This document shows, one piece after another, positions 1 through 10,469 of a stretch of 51,034 nucleotides of DNA (the first letter of the stretch is position 1; every line of letters begins with the position of its first letter). Origin of the DNA: Marinomonas ushuaiensis DSM 15871 (GTDB lineage: Bacteria > Pseudomonadota > Gammaproteobacteria > Pseudomonadales > Marinomonadaceae); NCBI RefSeq assembly GCF_000521805.1, contig NZ_JAMB01000017.1:1-51034 (forward strand). The letters run 5' to 3'. The notes under the pieces are model-generated. The model saw nothing but the letters and a program-made list of their open reading frames with translations. It made no database searches and was not told the origin of the DNA. The position numbers and the translations under genes were made by a program.

Positions 1-214
1 ATTCTTTTAATTAAATGATAAAAAAGTAATTTCTGACTAATAAAACATCAAAACAAATACCAATCGGTCAAATAGCAATCAACAATAGACCTAATGGACA
101 CAAATGATGCCTTTACGATAAACCCTCCACATCCATTTACTAAATATTAATCCATCATACGAAGTTAAGCCCACTTCCACTAAGAACAGAAGTGAGCTTA
201 GTTATTATCGAATA
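1..214. other. Window-edge region without a recognised gene
   Basis: No convincing reading frame is seen in the first 214 bases. The only structure noted is an imperfect stem-loop next to the stop codon of the small gene that follows; it is listed separately. The region may be the intergenic tail of a gene lying outside the window. Confidence 0.5.
166..200 (-). terminator. Stem-loop downstream of the small secreted protein gene
   Basis: Positions 167-177 and 189-199 form an 11-bp stem with one G-T pair and an 11-base loop. It lies 15 bases past the stop codon of the minus-strand gene at 215-481. No run of U follows on the minus strand, so it is a weak intrinsic terminator or an mRNA 3'-end stabiliser. 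Confidence 0.4.
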
Positions 215-481
215 TTATTCGGCCGTTTTTGCTTGCAGATTTTCAAGTTGAATCTGTAGCTCTTCATATTTAGCGACCAACGCAGCTTCTTGTTCAATTG
301 GTGTTGCTGCGGCATTCAAATCAACACTTGAATCAACTTCCGCCCCCATACTTTCAAGCTGTGCTGAAATAGCATCTACACGATATTGAGCTTCTGCTAG
401 CGCGTCACTATTTGCGAAAGCTGCTGTAGAAATCACTGTTGCAGCAAGTAAAGCTAAAGTTGTTTTTGTAAGTGCATTCAT
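215..481 (-). CDS. Small secreted protein with predicted coiled coil, unknown function
   Basis: The 88-residue product begins with a clear Sec signal peptide. Lys6 is followed by a hydrophobic stretch ending in ALA/AFA-type residues, with likely cleavage after Ala23 (AFA-NS). The mature part of about 65 residues is acidic and rich in Ala, Glu, Gln and Leu. It has heptad-like spacing near residues 28-45 and 65-86, which suggests helical coiled coils, and it has no cysteine. A ribosome binding site (ggagaa) lies 7 bases before the ATG. It stands alone, flanked by a stem-loop downstream and a 272-base gap upstream. I do not recognise a family; small periplasmic proteins of this kind are common in marine gammaproteobacteria. 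That it is a gene is well supported by signal peptide and RBS. Its function is unknown. Confidence 0.75.
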   Translation of the reverse strand: MNALTKTTLALLAATVISTAAFANSDALAEAQYRVDAISAQLESMGAEVDSSVDLNAAATPIEQEAALVAKYEELQIQLENLQAKTAE

Positions 482-753
482 AATATTTCTCCATTACTTG
501 ATAGTTTTCAATTCTAATAAAGGTTTTTATTAAGAAGGACTGCGCCCCCACGAGAGAAACAATAGCAATAGGTTTTCATTAAAAAAGCATCAAAGAGCTG
601 CTTCCCTGTTTGATTCAGAATGAAAACGATAAACTCTCGATTGACTACTAAAAGTAAGAGTAGGTAAAGAAAAACTGACGAAATAAAAGAAATACAGACA
701 CTTTACTTAGAGACTTAACCTCCAAATAAAGCACTATAATGTTGATATTTTTT

Positions 754-1473
754 TTAAGAAATGACCTTGGAAGAAATAACAGGAATGGAATAACTAACAA
801 TCATTTTTTTAGTGGTGATATCCACCTTATAAGCGAGCACCTCAACCCCCTTAGAAAGCACATCTTCAAATGCCAATGCATATTTTTCATCAATATGAGC
901 AGCCGGAGAAACAGAATCAATCCCTGTATGACTCACACAAAAGAACAAAACAGCCCGATGACCTTCCTCAACCATCTTGGCGAGCTCATACAAATGCTTA
1001 CGCCCTCGATCTGTTACTGCATCAGGAAAGTAACCATTACCATCTTCCTCTAATAAGGTAACGTTTTTCACCTCAACATAGCACTTTTGACCTTCATTTC
1101 CTGTTAAGAGCCAATCAATACGACTATTTTCACCATATTTCACTTCGGCTTTTATGCCGCTATAATCAAGCAACTCTTTAACCACATCATTTTCAATCGC
1201 TTCGCCAATCAACTTATTCGGCAAACCTGTATTAATACAAGCCAGATGCTTGTTATCAATCTCAACCAACTCCCACGTATAACCTAACTTTCGTTTCGGA
1301 TTCGTACTTTTGGAAAGCCACACACGAGCGCCGTCTTGTTGGCAACGCTTCATCGAACCTGTATTTGGACAATGCGCAACCACTATCTCGCCATTCGGTA
1401 GTTGGATATCAGATAAAAACCGTTTATAGCGTTTAATCAATCGACCTTCTATTAATGGGGTAGGAAAATCCAC
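754..1473 (-). CDS. sfsA: SfsA family protein (sugar fermentation stimulation protein homologue)
   Basis: The 239-residue product matches SfsA over its whole length (E. coli SfsA is about 234 residues). Recognisable blocks are the N-terminal RYKRFL segment, HCPNTGSM near residue 34, the TWELVEI segment, [14 protein letters not shown] near 110-123 and the YVEVKNVTL block that resembles a PD-(D/E)xK nuclease core, then [14 protein letters not shown]. The start codon is GTG, with GGAG seven bases upstream. SfsA was named for effects on maltose metabolism in E. coli and is thought to bind nucleic acid; its molecular role is not firmly known. It sits downstream of guaA but a strong terminator separates them, so it probably has its own promoter. 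Confidence 0.93.
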   Translation of the reverse strand: MDFPTPLIEGRLIKRYKRFLSDIQLPNGEIVVAHCPNTGSMKRCQQDGARVWLSKSTNPKRKLGYTWELVEIDNKHLACINTGLPNKLIGEAIENDVVKELLDYSGIKAEVKYGENSRIDWLLTGNEGQKCYVEVKNVTLLEEDGNGYFPDAVTDRGRKHLYELAKMVEEGHRAVLFFCVSHTGIDSVSPAAHIDEKYALAFEDVLSKGVEVLAYKVDITTKKMIVSYSIPVISSKVIS

Positions 1474-1510
1474 ATCATTACTCCAATGCTTTTATAGACA
1501 TAATATAAAT

Positions 1511-1544
1511 AAAAAACGGCCCTCTTTAACTAAAAAGAGAGCCG
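1511..1544 (-). terminator. Intrinsic terminator of guaA
   Basis: Positions 1517-1527 and 1534-1544 form an 11-bp stem with one internal mismatch and a six-base loop. Six A residues at 1511-1516 give a U tract on the minus strand. It lies 40 bases after the guaA stop and before sfsA. Confidence 0.85.
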
Positions 1545-1584
1545 CCTATCTATGAGTTCAAATAAAACAATTAACGAGAGGGAA

Positions 1585-3162
1585 CTATTCCCACTCAATC
1601 GTTGCTGGCGGCTTAGAAGAAACATCATAAGCCACACGAGAAATGCTCTCGATTTCATTGATAATACGGCCAGAAACTGTTTCCAATAACTCGTACGGAA
1701 GATGAGCCCAACGTGCTGTCATAAAGTCGATAGTTTCAACTGCTCGAAGTGCTACTACGTATTCGTAACGACGACCGTCACCAACCACACCTACTGATTT
1801 AACAGGCAAGAAGACCACAAACGCTTGGCTCGTCTTGCCATACCAACCAGAACGACGAAGCTCTTCGATAAAAATCGCATCCGCACGACGCAAAATATCA
1901 GCGTATTCTTTCTTCACTTCACCCAAGATACGCACACCAAGACCTGGCCCAGGGAACGGATGACGATAAACCATGTCATGAGGCAAACCAAGTGCAACAC
2001 CTAGTTTACGCACTTCGTCTTTAAACAACTCACGAAGTGGCTCAACCAACTCCATTTTCATGTCTTCAGGCAAACCACCCACATTATGGTGAGATTTGAT
2101 AACGTGAGCTTTACCTGTTTTAGAAGCAGCAGACTCAATGACATCTGGGTAAATTGTGCCCTGCGCAAGAAACTCGATGTTGTTCAATTTCGAAGACTCT
2201 TCATCAAAGATATCAATGAAGGTGTTACCAATAATTTTGCGTTTTTTCTCTGGGTCATCTTCCCCGGCCAACTTACCAAGGAATAGATCCTCCGCATCAA
2301 CACGGATCACTTTTACGCCCATGTTATCAGCAAACATCTTCATAACTTGATCGCCTTCGTTCAAACGAAGTAAACCGTTATCAACGAAAACACACGTCAA
2401 TTGATCTCCGATTGCTTTATGCAACAAGGCCGCTACAACAGAAGAATCCACACCGCCAGACAAAGCCAATAGAACTTGCTTGTCGCCCACTTGCTCACGC
2501 ATTCTTTCGATAGCATCTTCAGCGATATTGGCCGGCGTCCACAAAGTGTCACACTCACAAATATCTACGACGAAGCGAGATAGAATTTTTCCACCTTGTT
2601 TCGTATGCGTTACTTCTGGATGAAATTGAACACCGTAAAACTTTTTAACTTCGTTCGCCATTGCAGCAATTGGGCAACTTTCTGTAGACGCCATCAAAGA
2701 GAAGTCCGCAGGCATTGCAGATACTTTATCACCGTGACTCATCCAAACATCTAATGCAGCAACGCCATTGTTCGCCACGTGATCTTGAATACCTTCCAAT
2801 AAAGAAGAACCTTCGTGCTTACGGATTTGAGCATAACCAAATTCACGTAACTCAGAACCTTGAACTTTACCGCCCAATTGTTCTGCCATTGTTTGCATGC
2901 CGTAACAGATACCGAAAACAGGCACACCCAAAGTGAACACGGCTTCTGGAGCACGCGGAGAACCCGGCTCAGGAACAGATTCAGGACCACCAGCTAAGAT
3001 GATACCTTTAGGTGCAAAATCAATAACCTCTTGATCTTCCATATCAAAAGCACGAACTTCACAGAAAACACCGATTTCACGAACACGACGTGCAATCAGC
3101 TGAGTGTACTGAGAGCCAAAATCAAGAATAAGAATTTTATGAGCGTGGATATCTTGCGACAT
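1585..3162 (-). CDS. guaA: GMP synthase (glutamine-hydrolysing)
   Basis: GuaA converts XMP, ATP and glutamine to GMP in the cytoplasm, the last step of de novo guanine nucleotide synthesis. The product is 525 residues, the same length as E. coli GuaA. The N-terminal class I glutamine amidotransferase domain shows the nucleophile in GICYGMQ (Cys86) and the His/Glu pair in GVQFHPEV near 181-183. The ATP-pyrophosphatase P-loop is LSGGVDSSV near residue 235, and the C-terminal dimerisation domain ends in the family tail PPATIEWE. guaB lies upstream on the same strand, 137 bases away, with a strong hairpin between the two. All key residues appear intact. Confidence 0.99.
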   Translation of the reverse strand: MSQDIHAHKILILDFGSQYTQLIARRVREIGVFCEVRAFDMEDQEVIDFAPKGIILAGGPESVPEPGSPRAPEAVFTLGVPVFGICYGMQTMAEQLGGKVQGSELREFGYAQIRKHEGSSLLEGIQDHVANNGVAALDVWMSHGDKVSAMPADFSLMASTESCPIAAMANEVKKFYGVQFHPEVTHTKQGGKILSRFVVDICECDTLWTPANIAEDAIERMREQVGDKQVLLALSGGVDSSVVAALLHKAIGDQLTCVFVDNGLLRLNEGDQVMKMFADNMGVKVIRVDAEDLFLGKLAGEDDPEKKRKIIGNTFIDIFDEESSKLNNIEFLAQGTIYPDVIESAASKTGKAHVIKSHHNVGGLPEDMKMELVEPLRELFKDEVRKLGVALGLPHDMVYRHPFPGPGLGVRILGEVKKEYADILRRADAIFIEELRRSGWYGKTSQAFVVFLPVKSVGVVGDGRRYEYVVALRAVETIDFMTARWAHLPYELLETVSGRIINEIESISRVAYDVSSKPPATIEWE

Positions 3163-3240
3163 TGTTAGCCATTCCTTTCACTCTATCTAAAAAGAGCATC
3201 GTCTTTAAAAATAGAAGTAGTTAATCAATAGATAGTAAGG

Positions 3241-3277
3241 GTAAAAAATAAAGATGGGGCGTGTTATACGCCCCATC
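3241..3277 (-). terminator. Hairpin between guaB and guaA (terminator or attenuator)
   Basis: A perfect 10-bp GC-rich stem (3253-3262 with 3268-3277, five-base loop) is followed on the minus strand by a U-rich tract derived from 3242-3252. It lies 22 bases after the guaB stop and about 80 bases before the guaA start. It should stop much of the guaB transcript and so limit read-through into guaA. Confidence 0.85.
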
Positions 3278-3299
3278 CGAACATCAAATTATCAAGCGA

Positions 3300-4766
3300 T
3301 TAACCCACGTGATAATTTGGTGCCTCTTTCGTAATCGTCACATCATGGACATGACTTTCACGCATACCGGCACCGGTAATTTGAGAGAACTGAGTTTTCG
3401 TACGCATCGTCTCAATGTCTGGAGATCCAGTGTAACCCATTGAAGAGCGAACGCCGCCCATCAACTGATGAATAACAGCCACCATTGGCCCTTTTGATGG
3501 TACACGACCTTCAATTCCTTCTGGAACCAGCTTCTCGACGCTGCTTGAATCTTGGAAGTATCGATCACTTGAACCTTGAGACTGAGACATAGCACCAAGT
3601 GAGCCCATGCCACGATACGCTTTAAATGAACGACCTTGGAACAAAACAACTTCACCAGGCGCTTCATCTGTACCTGCAAGCAAACCGCCCACCATGATGA
3701 CACTTGCACCGGCCGCAATTGCTTTACCGATATCTCCAGAAAAACGGACACCGCCATCAGCAATAACAGGAATGCCACGAGGGTTCATCGCTTCTGCTAC
3801 ATTCGCTACCGCACTGATTTGAGGAACACCCACACCAGCAACGATACGAGTAGTACAAATTGAGCCTGGGCCGATACCTACTTTCACGCCATCAGCACCC
3901 GCATCTGCAAGCGCAATCGCCGCATCCGCTGTTGCAATGTTACCGCCGATCACTTGGATATGAGGAAACGTTTCCTTCACCCAACGAACGCGATCGATAA
4001 CACCTTTTGAATGACCATGAGCCGTATCAACGACAATAATATCAACGCCCGCATCAGACAAGGCTTTCACACGATCTTCAGTATCAGCGCCAGTACCAAC
4101 AGCCGCACCCACACGCAAACGACCTTGGTCATCTTTACACGCATTTGGATAGGTTGTTGCTTTATTAAAATCGGTTACCGTTACCATGCCGCGTAATTCA
4201 AACTGCTCATTCACGATCAGCACTTTCTCAATACGATTTTCGTGAAGCAATTTACGGATAGAACCAGAAGACGCACCTTCAAGTGCGGTTACTAGTCGAT
4301 CTTTCGGTGTCATGATATCAGCAACGCTTTTATCAAAATCTTTAACGAAACGAACATCACGGCTTGTAACGATACCGACAAGATCAGTACCTTTAACAAC
4401 AGGTACACTAGAAATACTGTTTGAGGCAGTTAATGCCATCAATTCATGCACAGTCGCTTCTGGATGAATGGTAACAAGATCACGAACAATACCGCTTTCG
4501 TATTTTTTAACACGACGAACTTCTTTCGCCTGCTCTTCAATGGTCAAGTTTTTGTGCACAATGCCTATGCCGCCTTCTTGAGCCAAAGCAATCGCCATGC
4601 GATGTTCGGTAACAGTATCCATTGCAGAAGACGTAAGCGGAATATTCAGCTCAATGTCTTTCGTGATTTTAGTTTTAAGGCTAACATCCTTCGGAAGAAC
4701 TTCGGAATAGCCAGGGATGAGCAATACGTCATCAAACGTTAGAGCTTCTTGAACGATACGTAACAT
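3300..4766 (-). CDS. guaB: IMP dehydrogenase
   Basis: GuaB oxidises IMP to XMP with NAD+, the committed step to GMP. I place the start at the ATG at 4766, not the upstream in-frame TTG at 4790. This gives 488 residues, the length of E. coli GuaB, and an N-terminus [16 protein letters not shown] that matches the family. The (beta/alpha)8 barrel is interrupted by two CBS domains at about residues 90-205. The active-site loop GPGSICTTR carries the catalytic cysteine near residue 305, and the flap region and C-terminal [10 protein letters not shown] tail are present. The ribosome binding site is weak (GGAAA). A plausible sigma-70 promoter lies upstream and is listed separately. guaA follows after a hairpin. 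Confidence 0.98.
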   Translation of the reverse strand: MLRIVQEALTFDDVLLIPGYSEVLPKDVSLKTKITKDIELNIPLTSSAMDTVTEHRMAIALAQEGGIGIVHKNLTIEEQAKEVRRVKKYESGIVRDLVTIHPEATVHELMALTASNSISSVPVVKGTDLVGIVTSRDVRFVKDFDKSVADIMTPKDRLVTALEGASSGSIRKLLHENRIEKVLIVNEQFELRGMVTVTDFNKATTYPNACKDDQGRLRVGAAVGTGADTEDRVKALSDAGVDIIVVDTAHGHSKGVIDRVRWVKETFPHIQVIGGNIATADAAIALADAGADGVKVGIGPGSICTTRIVAGVGVPQISAVANVAEAMNPRGIPVIADGGVRFSGDIGKAIAAGASVIMVGGLLAGTDEAPGEVVLFQGRSFKAYRGMGSLGAMSQSQGSSDRYFQDSSSVEKLVPEGIEGRVPSKGPMVAVIHQLMGGVRSSMGYTGSPDIETMRTKTQFSQITGAGMRESHVHDVTITKEAPNYHVG

Positions 4767-4810
4767 AAGGGGAGTTTCCAATGCCAACAAGGGTGTTAAG
4801 ATGGCAAGTA

Positions 4811-4839
4811 ATTCTACTCCTATAGTTGCATTCGGTAAA
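4811..4839 (-). promoter_or_regulatory. Predicted sigma-70 promoter for guaB
   Basis: On the minus strand, TTTACC (4839-4834) and TAGAAT (4816-4811) are separated by exactly 17 bases. They match the -35 consensus in 4 of 6 and the -10 consensus in 5 of 6 positions. The start point would be near 4804, giving a leader of about 38 bases before the guaB ATG. The site is in the divergent guaB-xseA gap. Found by eye only. Confidence 0.5.
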
Positions 4840-4858
4840 TCAAAACCACGAGAGATTG

Positions 4859-6211
4859 ATGAATAATTTTACAACTTCTGCCTCACAAGAAACCGCATTT
4901 AGTGTCTCGCAGCTAAATAGACAAATACAACAACTACTTGAAGCCAGTTTACCTTGGATCTTAGTCGAAGGTGAAATCTCCAATTTGGCCAAGCCGGGTT
5001 CGGGACATTGGTACTTTTCACTCAAAGATGACAAAGCACAAATTCGCTGCGCCATGTTCAAAAGCAAGAACAACACAGTACGCTTCAATCCAAAAGATGG
5101 CGACAAGGTTCGGTTGCGTGCTCGAGTGACTTTTTATGGTCCTCGCGGTGACTGTCAGCTCAGCGTTGAAAGTATGAAATCGGCAGGCGAAGGCGCACTT
5201 CAACAAGCTTTTGAGCGACTCAAAACCAGTCTACAGCTAGAGGGCTTGTTTGACGCAAAGCACAAACAACCATTGCCAACCAAACCTGAACGTGTCGCAA
5301 TTATCACTTCTCCTGTTGGCGCAGCCGTGCGCGACATGATCATCGCCTTTCGTCGCCGTTTCCCCTTAACGGAACTCACTATTCTACCTTCGTTAGTACA
5401 AGGCAAAGACGCAGCGAAAAATATCTTAAGGCAGTTACAACGAGCAGACGACAGTGGTCATTTCGATGCCATCGTGCTTGGTCGTGGTGGTGGTTCATTA
5501 GAAGATTTATGGAGTTTTAACGACGAGACTTTAGCCCGTGCCGTTTTCAATACGAAAACGCCGATTGTTTCTGCAGTAGGCCACGAGACAGACTTCACCA
5601 TTACCGATTTTGTTGCCGACGTTCGCGCCGCCACACCCACGGCGGCGGCGGAACTATTAAGCCCAGATTGTAATCAACTGATTCGACAAATCGAGCAACA
5701 AGAAAAACAACTGGCTCGACGTATGTCTCGCATTCTCGAACAAAGCCAGCAACAGCTCGATTTCACGACAAAACGCATTCGTCACCCGAAAGAGCGCATT
5801 GATCAACAACAAAACCAACTAAATCAACTGATGCATCGTTTGCAGCAAAACATTCAACGCAAAGTATCAGAGCAACATATTCAGACGAGCAACCTCGTCC
5901 ACCGACTTGAAAGAAACAGCCCTACTCGTCGTATTAATCAAGAAAGGCAAACGCTCAACAATATAGACACGCGACTTGCCCATGCTCTACGTAACAACCT
6001 AACCAACAAACAAACCGCTTTTGCTCGCATCATAGATAAACTCAACCTCGTCAGCCCACTCAATACTTTATCTCGCGGCTACGCCATTGCATCGAAAGGT
6101 AAACAAGTCATTCGTTCTATTCATGACGTAGAGAAAGGCGATGCTATTAAAGTCAGAGTTCAGGATGGTGAAGTCAGCTGTACGGTTAAAACAACTAAGG
6201 CGATAAGTTAG
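4859..6211 (+). CDS. xseA: Exodeoxyribonuclease VII large subunit
   Basis: XseA is the catalytic subunit of exonuclease VII, which degrades single-stranded DNA from both ends in repair together with several XseB subunits. An N-terminal OB-fold (residues about 10-105, including [17 protein letters not shown]) is followed by the catalytic domain with [15 protein letters not shown] and the signature [27 protein letters not shown] long glutamine-rich coiled coil (about 260-390) and a C-terminal domain with LSRGYAI follow. I prefer the ATG at 4859 (450 residues) over the longer frame from a TTG at 4826, because E. coli XseA is 456 residues. It is divergent from guaB. No xseB is seen in the window. 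Confidence 0.96.
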   Translation: MNNFTTSASQETAFSVSQLNRQIQQLLEASLPWILVEGEISNLAKPGSGHWYFSLKDDKAQIRCAMFKSKNNTVRFNPKDGDKVRLRARVTFYGPRGDCQLSVESMKSAGEGALQQAFERLKTSLQLEGLFDAKHKQPLPTKPERVAIITSPVGAAVRDMIIAFRRRFPLTELTILPSLVQGKDAAKNILRQLQRADDSGHFDAIVLGRGGGSLEDLWSFNDETLARAVFNTKTPIVSAVGHETDFTITDFVADVRAATPTAAAELLSPDCNQLIRQIEQQEKQLARRMSRILEQSQQQLDFTTKRIRHPKERIDQQQNQLNQLMHRLQQNIQRKVSEQHIQTSNLVHRLERNSPTRRINQERQTLNNIDTRLAHALRNNLTNKQTAFARIIDKLNLVSPLNTLSRGYAIASKGKQVIRSIHDVEKGDAIKVRVQDGEVSCTVKTTKAIS

Positions 6212-6316
6212 TTTATCTTTCAAAATATTGCTTTCGCCTTCATAAATACCCAAGATGAACCTCATGTTTAATTTGTGGTCAAACCTGTCACACATATACA
6301 TTTTCATACATTTTTT

Positions 6317-6352
6317 CCGACTTACGTCGTCGGTTTATTTTTTCATTTTTTA
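6317..6352 (+). terminator. Possible terminator of xseA
   Basis: A short stem (6317-6321 with 6329-6333) is followed by a strongly U-rich stretch (6334-6352). The stem is only 5 bp, so efficiency is doubtful. It lies between xseA and the mltA ribosome binding site. Confidence 0.4.
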
Positions 6353-6367
6353 CAACAAAGAGCTTTT

Positions 6368-7558
6368 ATGAATATCACCCATATATTGCAGTCCTTTATT
6401 CCTACACAAAAAAACAATCGCTCTATATTCTACTCTCTTTGCATTACCTCTTTGAGTCTACTCACAATCAGCTGTAGCCTCACAGAGATAGACAGCTCTA
6501 ATGATTTTGAAAATAATGGCCGAGACACAACCGCATTGAAGCGCGATTTTTTGTACTTAAAAGAAAGTCTACCACCAGGATTACCCTATCCTGACGCCAG
6601 CTTTCAAAATGGCCTACAACAACAAATCGCCTATTTGAATCGGATCTCAGACAAACAGTACTTACTTGAAAATACACAGACAAACACCGAAGACTTAAAA
6701 ACTGTCGCCAACGAAATTAACAGTTGGCTACAAAACCCAGCTCAACAACCACAACTTATCGCCCACCAATTAGCCGGACAAGATAAAAGAGGCAACGTAC
6801 AAATCACCGGCTATTACGTTCCTATTTTACCTGTGCGTCATTTGCCTGATGAAAAATACCGCTACCCCTTATACCGAAAGCCAACACAAAGAGATGAAAA
6901 TGGTAATTTCCCGTCACGGGAAGAAATCGATTTTGAAAGTGCGTTAGTAGGACAAGATTTAGAAATTGCCTACACCTCAGATTTAGTCGACAATTTCTTC
7001 TTACATGTACAAGGCTCAGGCGTTGTTGAATACGAAGATGGCGAACAAAAACTGTTGTCTTGGGGCGGTGTGAATGGCCACGCCTATCGGAGTATAGGAA
7101 AAGAATTGATCGAACAAGGTGAAATAGATCGAGCCGATATTTCAGCACAAAGTATTCGCCAGTGGCTAGCAGACAACCCTGACCGCATGAGAGACATTCT
7201 TTCAGCTAACCCAAGCTATTTGTTTTTTAGTGAAGGACCGCGTGATCCTGTTGGTGCCGCAAACGTACCACTAACACCTTTGTATTCTGCGGCCGTTGAT
7301 CCGAGTGTTATCCCACTGGGTTCTATCTTGTTAGCCCAAGTACCTAAACTCGATTCCTACGGAAATTTGGTTGGTCATGAGTTTCGTCTTCTGCTAGCTC
7401 AAGACAAAGGTGGTGCGATTAAGGGCCCAGGACATATAGATTGGTATCAAGGCATTGGTGAAGAGGCACATTTCCATGCTGGACAGCTTAAACATTTTGG
7501 GAAGATCTGGTTACTACTACCTCTGAATCCGAGCCCTAAAAAGCTTATTGCTAATTGA
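6368..7558 (+). CDS. mltA: Membrane-bound lytic murein transglycosylase A (lipoprotein)
   Basis: MltA cleaves the glycan strands of peptidoglycan to 1,6-anhydromuropeptides at the inner face of the outer membrane. I start at the ATG at 6368, which has AAGAG upstream and gives 396 residues. A longer frame from 6275 would bury the signal peptide. Residues 20-37 form a hydrophobic segment ending in a lipobox-like TISC, so the protein is probably lipidated. The MltA barrel domain spans about residues 120-290, including GYYVPIL and HVQGSGVVEYEDG. The C-terminal 3D domain contains AVDPSVIPLGS and AQDKGGAIKGPGHID, with the aspartates expected for catalysis. It is convergent with the tonB operon, with a shared terminator between. 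Confidence 0.95.
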   Translation: MNITHILQSFIPTQKNNRSIFYSLCITSLSLLTISCSLTEIDSSNDFENNGRDTTALKRDFLYLKESLPPGLPYPDASFQNGLQQQIAYLNRISDKQYLLENTQTNTEDLKTVANEINSWLQNPAQQPQLIAHQLAGQDKRGNVQITGYYVPILPVRHLPDEKYRYPLYRKPTQRDENGNFPSREEIDFESALVGQDLEIAYTSDLVDNFFLHVQGSGVVEYEDGEQKLLSWGGVNGHAYRSIGKELIEQGEIDRADISAQSIRQWLADNPDRMRDILSANPSYLFFSEGPRDPVGAANVPLTPLYSAAVDPSVIPLGSILLAQVPKLDSYGNLVGHEFRLLLAQDKGGAIKGPGHIDWYQGIGEEAHFHAGQLKHFGKIWLLLPLNPSPKKLIAN

Positions 7559-7589
7559 TAAAACCTTACGAATAAACAGCTATTAATAA

Positions 7590-7637
7590 AACGCCGCTGC
7601 TCATGTCTCAATTTGAACATAAGCAGCGGTATTTTTA
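7590..7637. terminator. Bidirectional terminator between mltA and the tonB operon
   Basis: Positions 7594-7606 and 7617-7629 form a 12-bp stem with one unpaired base on each side (c7602 and a7621). A T-rich tract follows on the plus strand (7630-7637). A-rich sequence on the left side can serve the minus strand. The position between convergent genes fits a shared terminator. Confidence 0.75.
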
Positions 7638-7677
7638 AATTTCGTAAAAATATAAACTCAAATTATATGATTATAAA

Positions 7678-8768
<1,091 letters not shown>

Positions 8769-8772
<4 letters not shown>

Positions 8773-9200
8773 TCTTTTCCTCGCTCAAGTTGAGTTGCCA
8801 GACTGACTTTCGTTAACCCAGCCAAACGAACCTGATTAAAAATCGGTCGTAACTTATCTAATGAAATAGCGCCATCCGCTTTAATTTGCACCCAGAATCC
8901 TTCTTTATTCAAAGACGACGAAAACTTCTCGTCCAAATAAGGCTGTACGCTTTCTATTGTTTGTAATTGATCATCAACATAAAGACTATTATCCCCCCCT
9001 ACGACGATAACAACGTTTGGATCGTTTGCTGCGCGGGTTTCGTTAATAGAATGTGGAGGGACCACTGCAATAGGGTCTGCTTTTTTAATTTGACCGGCGA
9101 CCATAAAAAACACCAACATTAGAAAAACAACGTTGATCAGAGGTACCATATTGTCATCATCGCTGGCGATACGCTTGGCGAACTTCTCATCTATTTTCAT
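8769..9200 (-). CDS. exbD: ExbD/TolR family biopolymer transport protein, second copy
   Basis: The 143-residue product has the ExbD layout: a short cytoplasmic N-terminus, one membrane helix (about residues 18-40, [19 protein letters not shown]), then a periplasmic domain. In this family an Asp in the membrane helix normally carries protons. Here the helix reads PLINVVF where the partner reads PLIDVVF, so the usual Asp is replaced by Asn. This copy may therefore not conduct protons and may have a structural role. It overlaps the first exbD and tonB by four bases each (ATGA), implying coupled translation. Confidence 0.9.
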
Positions 9201-9619
9201 GGTGTCTCCGGCATAGCAAAAGCATTAGCAATAGAGACCGTTTTGGCGCCATTAAATTTTAGACGATCAGCAAGATGCATCAAGGTTTGTAATGTCACCC
9301 CATCTTCCGCTTTAATGATAAATATACTTTTCTGATGATCTTTAATGAGCCCTTGAAATCGTGTTTGATCCGTAAAGTGAATAACTTGTTTATCTACCCA
9401 TACTTGATCATCGTTTAATTTTAAGGTCAGTATGACATTTTCTTTTTCTTCAATTGTTTCTTGGCTATCAGTCGGCACAGACAATGGTGTATCAACAATA
9501 CGCCAAGGTACAAAACTTGAGGTCAACATAAAGAAAAGCAAAAGAATAAACACCACATCAATAAGTGGCGTTAAACTAATGGCATTTTTACGTTTCGGTT
9601 GAGAAAGGTTAAGCGGCAT
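9197..9619 (-). CDS. exbD: ExbD/TolR family biopolymer transport protein, first copy
   Basis: The 140-residue product is a single-pass ExbD. The N-terminus LNLSQPKRKNAISLTPLIDVVF places the conserved proton-relay Asp at about residue 21 in the membrane helix (17-37), followed by a periplasmic domain of about 100 residues. It keeps the Asp that the second copy lacks, so it is the likelier energy-coupling subunit. Its start overlaps the end of exbB by 11 bases and its stop overlaps the next exbD start. With ExbB it would form the inner-membrane motor that drives TonB. Confidence 0.94.
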   Translation of the reverse strand: MPLNLSQPKRKNAISLTPLIDVVFILLLFFMLTSSFVPWRIVDTPLSVPTDSQETIEEKENVILTLKLNDDQVWVDKQVIHFTDQTRFQGLIKDHQKSIFIIKAEDGVTLQTLMHLADRLKFNGAKTVSIANAFAMPETP

Positions 9620-10298
9620 GTAACATCTCTTGCGCCGCTTTTTCTGTCAGAGCTTTTGCTTCTTTACTGGTAAACACCTGAGTAACAGCATCATTCATAT
9701 TATGAGCAATACGCTCTACTTTACGCTCTAACCAACTTTGCAATGTCACCACAGGAATCGCAACAGCCAAACCTACAGCAGTGGTTAATAAAGCCTGCCA
9801 TATACCACCAGATAATACAGAAGGGTCAACTTGACTGCCTGCACCTTCCATTTGTTGGAAAGCGGTAATCATGCCTAAAACCGTACCTAACAAACCAAGC
9901 AAAGGACTCAGGGTCGCGATAATTTCTAAAGGACGAAGATAAGAACGAAGTTGACTGAGCTGATTCATTGCACGACGCTCTGCTTCTTCACGTATTAAAT
10001 CAGCACTGATATTTGCACTTAATAAAGCGCGCATGGTGTAACCCACTAAAGCATCGATCGGACGCTTTTCATCTAGTTTTTCTAATGACTTTTCACCTTT
10101 GCCATTACGCCAATCATCTAATGCTAACTGCGACGTTTTAAGACTTTCGGCACGCAACGAAGAAAACTGCCATAACTTTAAAAGAACGATTGTCAGAGCA
10201 ACAACTGAAAACACCATCAAAATCCATACGACGGGACCACCTACCTGCAAAAAATCGATAATTCCTTGCTGTACTGAATCTTCCACAACACTCTCCAT
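9609..10298 (-). CDS. exbB: ExbB/TolQ/MotA family proton channel protein
   Basis: The 229-residue product has three membrane helices: about residues 16-38 (GGPVVWILMVFSVVALTIVLL), 118-143 (ATLSPLLGLLGTVLGMITAF) and 165-187 (LLTTAVGLAVAIPVV). The motif LSPLLGLLGTVLGMI and the TxxG-LxxAIP pattern are typical of ExbB/TolQ. It is the first gene of the exbB-exbD-exbD-tonB operon. The ATG at 10298 has no ribosome binding site; a GTG four codons in is preceded by GGAGAG and may be the true start. A Fur-box-like site is 24 bases upstream, suggesting iron-controlled expression. TolQ is less likely because no tolA, tolB or pal follows. Confidence 0.94.
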   Translation of the reverse strand: MESVVEDSVQQGIIDFLQVGGPVVWILMVFSVVALTIVLLKLWQFSSLRAESLKTSQLALDDWRNGKGEKSLEKLDEKRPIDALVGYTMRALLSANISADLIREEAERRAMNQLSQLRSYLRPLEIIATLSPLLGLLGTVLGMITAFQQMEGAGSQVDPSVLSGGIWQALLTTAVGLAVAIPVVTLQSWLERKVERIAHNMNDAVTQVFTSKEAKALTEKAAQEMLHAA

Positions 10299-10321
10299 TG
10301 AATAAAAAACACCACAGTATA

Positions 10322-10338
10322 AATGGTATTCATTCTCA
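10322..10338 (-). promoter_or_regulatory. Fur-box-like operator upstream of exbB
   Basis: On the minus strand the site reads TGAGAATGAATACCATT. It matches the common Fur-box form TGAGAATGATTATCATT in 15 of 17 positions. A TATACT -10-like hexamer follows within a few bases on the same strand, so bound Fur would cover the promoter. Fur control of exb-tonB operons is well established in related bacteria. Confidence 0.6.
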
Positions 10339-10469
10339 ACAGCATTTTCAATAAATAGTTTGAGTTAGTTTGTAAATAGCTACATTGGTAAAAACTAATA
10401 ATTATTATGTATCAACGTCAAATAAATCATTTTAAATAAACGTTCACTCGGAAAATTAAACCATTAAAT

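Noticed and set aside
4767..4790. Eight extra N-terminal codons for guaB starting at TTG
   Set aside because: The ATG at 4766 gives the exact family N-terminus and length; the extension has no ribosome binding site.
9609..10298. Reading the exbB-exbD-exbD-tonB cluster as tolQ-tolR-tolA
   Set aside because: There are two ExbD/TolR proteins, the last gene ends in a TonB-type C-terminal domain, no tolB or pal follows, and a Fur-box-like site lies upstream.
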